Assembly (NCBI GenBank): GCA_029263415.1
Contig: JAJCXN010000036.1
Span: 1-43,802, forward strand
Reading direction: 5' to 3'
Source of the DNA: Acidobacteriota bacterium
Lineage (GTDB): Bacteria; Acidobacteriota; Thermoanaerobaculia; Multivoradales; Multivoraceae
Length of the DNA stretch: 43,802 bases
The translations under genes were made by a program, and so were the position numbers. Shown one piece after another: positions 43,671 to 43,802 of the stretch (the first letter of the stretch is position 1; each line of letters begins with the position of its first letter). The notes below the pieces were generated by a model. That model made no database searches, was not told the origin of the DNA, and was given only the letters and a program-made list of their open reading frames with translations.

Positions 43671-43802
43671 GAGTGGGGACCCTGCCGCCTACCGGACTTT
43701 CATCCGACGGTTTGCAAGGCCCCCTCTTCCAAACCCGGCGTGCGACTTTCGTTCCGCACCGGGCTTTCCATCGATGTTTCCGCGTAGTTGGGAGAGCGAA
43801 GC
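43667..43802 (-). mobile_element. 3' end of a group II intron (domains V and VI), partial
   Basis: On the minus strand, 43766-43731 folds as domain V: an AGC triad paired with GTT including the G-U wobble, a lower helix CCCGG/CCGGG, a CG bulge, an upper helix TGCG/CGCA and a GAAA loop. After a 4-base linker, 43726-43671 folds as domain VI: arms of GAG-GGGG-G-CCTTGC and GCAGGG-T-CCCC-A-CTC leave a single bulged A at 43674. That A is the 8th base from the predicted intron end (AC at 43668-43667), as required for branching. The reverse transcriptase/maturase ORF, if present, would lie beyond the right edge. Confidence 0.72.

Overview
The window looks like a chromosomal piece of an uncultured, aerobic, Gram-negative heterotroph of fairly high GC. 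The best guess is Acidobacteriota (Thermoanaerobaculia-like) or a neighbouring deep lineage. Reasons: an Oar-type TonB receptor with an N-terminal carboxypeptidase-regulatory-like domain, a Ser/Thr kinase with a zinc ribbon and TPR tail, several secreted metallopeptidases and DUF885 lipoproteins, and a secreted protein whose C-terminal domain I associate with that phylum. The taxonomy is inference; there is no rRNA or marker gene here.

Layout. 1-570: an 88-bp tandem palindromic repeat. 571-3266: two adjacent acyl-CoA dehydrogenases. 3421-7752: secreted protein, DinB-like protein, HAD phosphatase, acyl-CoA synthetase. 7749-9650 (minus): DUF885 lipoprotein. 9981-13269: Gfo/Idh/MocA oxidoreductase, then ammonium transporter and a PII protein. 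13451-20397 (minus): kinase-TPR gene with two frameshifts, enolase-superfamily dehydratase, DUF885 lipoprotein, Tat-exported epoxide-hydrolase-like protein. 20762-21604: hotdog dehydratase. 21636-26797 (minus): spermidine-synthase-like protein, a thioredoxin-fold selenoprotein, a small membrane protein, an M1 aminopeptidase. 27136-32626 (minus): TonB receptor and a zinc-ribbon SDR. 32727-34690: ABC-2 exporter pair. 34833-36688 (minus): NIPSNAP protein and amidohydrolase. 36848-38383: S10 peptidase. 38703-43134: OsmC, a second acyl-CoA synthetase, an ArsM-like selenoprotein methyltransferase and an enoyl-CoA hydratase. 43479-43802: a Y1 transposase gene cut by the 3' end of an antisense group II intron.

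The main discovery is two probable selenoproteins whose genes look truncated only because UGA is read as stop. In the ArsM-like methyltransferase (41122-41907) the in-frame UGA falls where arsenite methyltransferases carry a conserved Cys. It is followed at the right distance by a perfect 8-bp stem whose apex closely resembles the E. coli fdhF SECIS. In the TlpA-like protein (22522-23757, minus) the UGA replaces the first Cys of the thioredoxin motif (W-U-G-C) and is also followed by a suitable hairpin. The selenocysteine machinery (selA, selB, selC, selD) is not in the window and is predicted elsewhere in the genome.

Functionally the region combines acyl-CoA metabolism (two dehydrogenases, two ligases, a hydratase, a hotdog dehydratase), extracellular peptide use (M1, S10, two DUF885 proteins, TonB uptake) and ammonium uptake. 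Intergenic regions carry a dispersed two-hairpin repeat family and many short tandem repeats.
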